A stretch of DNA of 64,000 nt, from the NCBI GenBank assembly GCA_022457155.1, contig JAJGOT010000167.1, positions 951,001 through 1,015,000 on the forward strand, written 5' to 3'. The notes beneath the pieces are model-generated. The model did no database searches and was not told where the DNA came from. It was given only the letters and a program-made list of their open reading frames with translations. Below are positions 60,901 to 64,000 of the stretch, one piece after another (position 1 is the stretch's first letter; each line of letters begins with the position of its first letter). This stretch comes from Cladopsammia gracilis (taxonomy: Eukaryota > Cnidaria > Anthozoa > Scleractinia > Dendrophylliidae). The position numbers and the translations under genes were made by a program.

Positions 60901-63528
60901 CATATCCGGAATGTCACAAAGAATGACGATAGCCAGCTAGGCAGCTTGGGAAGATACGAGTGTCACGCTTATGCAGTTGGTGTCAGTTCTGCAATGAAGT
61001 ATGGCTTTGCTATCAATGTAATAGACAGTAAGTATAATTGCTTACATGTAGAAACATAATGTGCAGTGCTCCAGTGTAATTCCTTTGACAAGAAAAAGAA
61101 ACCTTAACTCGTTGAATACATTTATGCAGAATTCCAAAAGACAAGAGTATACGGGCGTTCGCTGCCCACGAGAGAACGAGAGTTTTGAATGACGTCCTTG
61201 TCGGGGGCGCCATTTTGAGAGGCCATATAAAGATAAAGACGGATATCCAACGTTTAACGAATGAATAACTTTTAGGTTGTCCTTTCATGATAAGAAAGAA
61301 CAGTTTTCAGCAGGGGCGCCCAACGAGGAATCGGTTTCATGCGGTTTAGGAAAACGCTTGAAATGGCGTTGAACTGTTCAGCTCCATATCATTTTAGTTG
61401 TGCCTTTAAAGGAAAGTTTGCGAAAGTTATTTTCGGTTCTTTTAGCTGAATATTTAAACGGCAGAAAATCTTAGGGAAAAGAATCCTGATATCCGGCCCT
61501 GAATTGACCAGCAGCTGCTTTCTCTGTTTCCGAAAATCCTTGCTGGCCTTATTTTCTACCTAAAACCACATTTTATATCTTGAAATAGTAAAGGTAAAAA
61601 CGGCAAACTGATCCTTACGGCAAGAAGAAAAGATAGAGACAGAAGTGAAATAAAAAAATAATAAACAGTTGAATATATTTGCCTGATATTTTGGTTTGCA
61701 AAACAAACCTTCTACGGGGGCTAGAAAACAAAAGTGAATACAGAAATAAAATGACCGTTACATATAAATCATTTGAAATATGACATGATCCTCATCCTCA
61801 TGGTATTAATAGACATGATGAACTTAACCGAGTGACATTTAGCTTATTTCTTACCAATCATTTTCTGTTATTCTGTTATATAAAAGTATTTTATAATCTC
61901 CACCCACTTGTAACTGCTCTGTGGTAGTAGCCAACTCGAAAGCTTGGCTCCTTTGGCTACTACACACTCTTCTTTTGTTATGTTTAATTCAATGTCTAGT
62001 TAGCTCTGTTCTTACTTTTTTTTATTTGCTTAATGTTGGTTTATTGTAATAATTGAATAAGTGTGAATAAATGAACTTGAACTTGAACTTGAACTTGTAT
62101 GTCATATTTCCGTATTCATTTTTGTTTTCTAGCCCCCGTAAAAGGTTTGTTTTGCTAACCGAAATATCGGGCAAATATTCATTGGTTTGTCGTTGTGGTT
62201 TTACCGTTACTATAATTTTTTTTATCCCTCCGAAAACAAAAGGCGTTAAATTTTCGATGTTACAAACGTTTGTGGCGACATTTTGCAAAAGAAAACTCTA
62301 GTTTTTCATCTAATTCATTAGGCCTTCTAAGGCCTCCCGAACAGCTTCCGAACAGCTTCCGAACAGCTTCCGATAGGCTCCTGAACATCTTCCGAACAGC
62401 TCCCGAACAGCTTTTCTACAGAAACCATCCGGGGTATTCCTAACACGAAGTTCACTGACAATACTAACGGTGGCCCGGAAGGGCCATCCACAATGTGTTT
62501 CTTTTTACCTAAGTCGAGATTTTCTTATCTCTCGACATATAAAACGCACAATAAAAACATTTTTTACTCTGTTTTGTTAGGCGTTTTAAGGTCCAAATAT
62601 TGCGTTTGAAAGCTTGGTTATAACATTGTAAACCACAGTTGGCCAATCGAAGCCTACAATTGCAGACAGAAGTAGTTGGGAAGGTTGTAGAAATGAATAG
62701 CATAAGGGCGGAATTACACATCGATGCTCTGATAACATTAAATAATATAATGATCATCTATCAATCTCAACAACAACAACAACAACAACATCCTTTATTT
62801 ATACACGATAAAAGTTAAAGCAAAAATCTTGCTTGTGGGATCGTGTTTCTAGCTACACTAATTAAAAAACGTTTCTATATACATTAAAATTATAAATGAT
62901 TATATACATGATTGGTCACATTAATAAAACTTAAAATCCGTTACATTCCTAGGGAGTCGTCTCCACTCCCCCCCCCCCCCCTTTCAATGTTGGGATATCA
63001 GCCAACAATTTCATTGTAAAAGGGGGAGGGGAGAGAAAGAATTGAATGGTAAAAACTACCAACCTTCCCAACACTTTTGTCCATGATTGGTGATCAATGA
63101 ACTTATAAGTGTTGCTAACGAACATTGATCTCTGATATGAGTAATTATGAAAATATTAAGATTATTGCGGAGATAGAAAATACAGTTTCAATTTTGAGAT
63201 GTTTTCATGTTATTAGGAAAGGAAATACCCCAAGTGACAGTCTCTAAAGTTGACATTCTGCAACATGGTGACGAAGTCAATTTAAACTGCAATGTCACTG
63301 ACATGCAGGGCCAATCTACCAACAAGCTGGAGAGAATTTCCTGGTTTAAAGATGGCATTTTGGTACAGAGTGTGGAAAAGCCTAACCTTGCAGAACCTAA
63401 AGACACTCTCGGTCCACTGATCATCAAAAACGCGGGCGTTAAAGATGGCGGGAATTACACGTGTCTGTTGGAAGTGCTGCTGCGTCAGGAAAAAGGATAC
63501 AATGTATCAGATACCACTCATGTCAAAA
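57952..63528 (+). CDS. Secreted or membrane Ig-domain protein, first four exons (3' partial)
   Basis: Cell-surface or secreted immunoglobulin-superfamily protein; function and ligand unknown. Exons: 57952-58018 (signal peptide GSEIILLALFSTVGFVNG), 60327-60530 and 60872-61027 (first Ig-like domain, with VTCVAYD and GRYECHAYAVG supplying the two Cys), and 63217-63528 (second Ig domain: VNLNCNVTD, ISWFKDGILVQS, GGNYTCLLEVLL). All introns are phase 1, the usual arrangement for Ig modules. There are several N-glycosylation sequons (NDT, NLT, NRT, NVT, NYT, NVS). The frame is open through the donor at 63529, so more domains and any transmembrane segment lie outside the window. MMGF has two tandem ATGs; either could start. 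Confidence 0.82.
58019..60326. other. Intron 1 of the Ig gene
   Basis: 2.3 kb AT-rich, with a CA stretch (59329-59342) and a G-rich run (60170-60212). No convincing exon or bounded element. Confidence 0.45.
61589..62210. mobile_element. ~620-bp inverted-repeat element
   Basis: The left arm 61671-61748 (TTTGCCTGATATTTTGGTTTGC; GGGGGCTAGAAAACAAAA) is inverted at 62106-62181 with about 75 bp of good match; flanking segments pair weakly outward to 61589 and 62210. Between the arms is a (GAACTT)n run (62074-62095). Confidence 0.75.
62766..62950 (-). mobile_element. Non-LTR retroelement 3' end with (CAA)n tail
   Basis: A (CAA)n run (62769-62791) precedes CATCCTTTATTTATACACGA, which on the minus strand is an element 3' end terminating in (TTG)n. 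It is similar in style to 31500-31545. The coding part is absent. Confidence 0.5.
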
Positions 63529-63729
63529 GTTAGTAAACTTTATACAAAAACGTTTCCACTATCCGTATGACTATCTTCAGAACACCAAACCAAACGAAAT
63601 CACAACTGACCGAAACCTGATGGCAAATAATGTGTAAATCGAACAAAAGAAACATGTAACAATTTGATAAACAAAGCAAGGTTGATTCATGATAGGAAAT
63701 CCATATTTCTTAATCAAATATTTCGAAAG

Positions 63730-63770
63730 GCACAGCCTTTCTTCTTCAGGGTCTTACAGATAATAACTTT
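63730..63770 (-). other. Hammerhead-like remnant or PLE 3'-end motif
   Basis: The minus strand reads CCTGAAGAAGAAAGGCTGTG then CCTTTCGAAATA. CTGAAGA and GAAA flank a 7-bp hairpin (GAAAGGC TGT GCCTTTC), but an extra A precedes stem II and stem I is not evident, so it is unlikely to be an active ribozyme. Confidence 0.4.
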
Positions 63771-63819
63771 AAAGGACCCAAAGGCAAAAATCGTTACAAT
63801 TTAACCGGAGCCTAGTGCA

Positions 63820-63958
63820 GAAAAACCTGCAACTGGTACCAATCGTGGGAAGACATGCAACCGGTGCCAAGCGCGGGAAACTGAACATGCAACCGGTGCC
63901 AAGCGCGGGAAAACATGCAACCGAATCCAAACGCGAGAAAGCATGCAACCGGTGTTGA
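63820..63958. repeat. ~28-bp minisatellite
   Basis: Four to five units of ACATGCAACCGGTGCCAAGC plus GCGGGAAA with point changes, in the intron after the second Ig domain. Confidence 0.9.
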
Positions 63959-64000
63959 GGTGCATAGGCTGAGTGTGGCTACTCCTCCCCACTCCTCCCT

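Larger units (their letters stand above)
61028..63216. other. Intron 3 of the Ig gene
   Basis: 2.2 kb with a long inverted repeat (61589-62210), a short tandem run of AACAGCTTCCG words (62340-62412) and a (CAA)n-ended LINE-like tail (62766-62950). No exon recognised. Confidence 0.5.

Overview
The window is nuclear DNA of an animal, most likely an anthozoan cnidarian such as a stony coral. The support is: short exons with GT-AG introns, protein families of typical cnidarian form (single-exon class A GPCR, TRP-like ankyrin channel, compact TNF-like ligand, Ig-domain surface protein), and intergenic and intronic DNA packed with inverted-repeat elements, tRNA-derived SINEs and Penelope-like elements (PLEs). 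The species assignment is inference. No bacterial operons, rRNA genes or CRISPR arrays were seen.

Layout. 1-1530: ~120-bp satellite. 2790-7809 (+): last five exons of NDUFA9 (respiratory complex I). 8192-20611: an imperfect tandem duplication. Unit 1 (8192-16372) carries an intact class A GPCR, a broken 3' exon of MRPS30, a 5'-truncated PLE with GIY-YIG upstream of the RT, and a 148-bp stub of MRPS30 exon 1. Unit 2 (16373-20611) carries the same GPCR with one nonsense codon and the intact MRPS30 3' exon, which runs on into a complete exon 1 (to 21077). 21078-21163: 86-bp spacer between the divergent start codons of MRPS30 (-) and TRMO (+, 21164-24850). 25640-26269: 630-bp inverted-repeat element with a 7-bp target duplication. 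26956-41604 (-): 13-exon TRP/ankyrin cation channel, its introns full of repeats. 44781-46090: nested MITEs, a (TA)n tract and a SINE. 46983-48403 (-): complete AK6. 49734-49775 and 52663-52707 (-): two hammerhead ribozyme motifs. 50874-52385 (+): small secreted TNF-homology protein. 53290-56787: canonical PLE fragment and a ~3-kb TIR element with a SAP-like reading frame. 57952-63528 (+): first four exons of an Ig-domain protein that continues beyond the window.

How genes relate. Several genes are housekeeping (NDUFA9, MRPS30, TRMO, AK6). MRPS30 and TRMO, a mitoribosomal protein and a tRNA methyltransferase, share a compact divergent promoter. The others (GPCR, TRP-like channel, TNF-like ligand, Ig protein) face the cell surface or exterior, but the sequence shows no pathway linking them. 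Exon models were assembled by eye from splice consensus, phase and family resemblance. Each multi-exon model closes in frame: NDUFA9 partial 162 aa, MRPS30 380 aa, TRMO 507 aa, TRP-like 641 aa, AK6 172 aa, TNF-like 145 aa.

The most notable points are the tandem duplication in which each unit has kept a different working gene, the hammerhead ribozymes, the two PLE lineages with different endonuclease placement, and several well-bounded inverted-repeat elements, some datable because the sister duplicate preserves the empty site.
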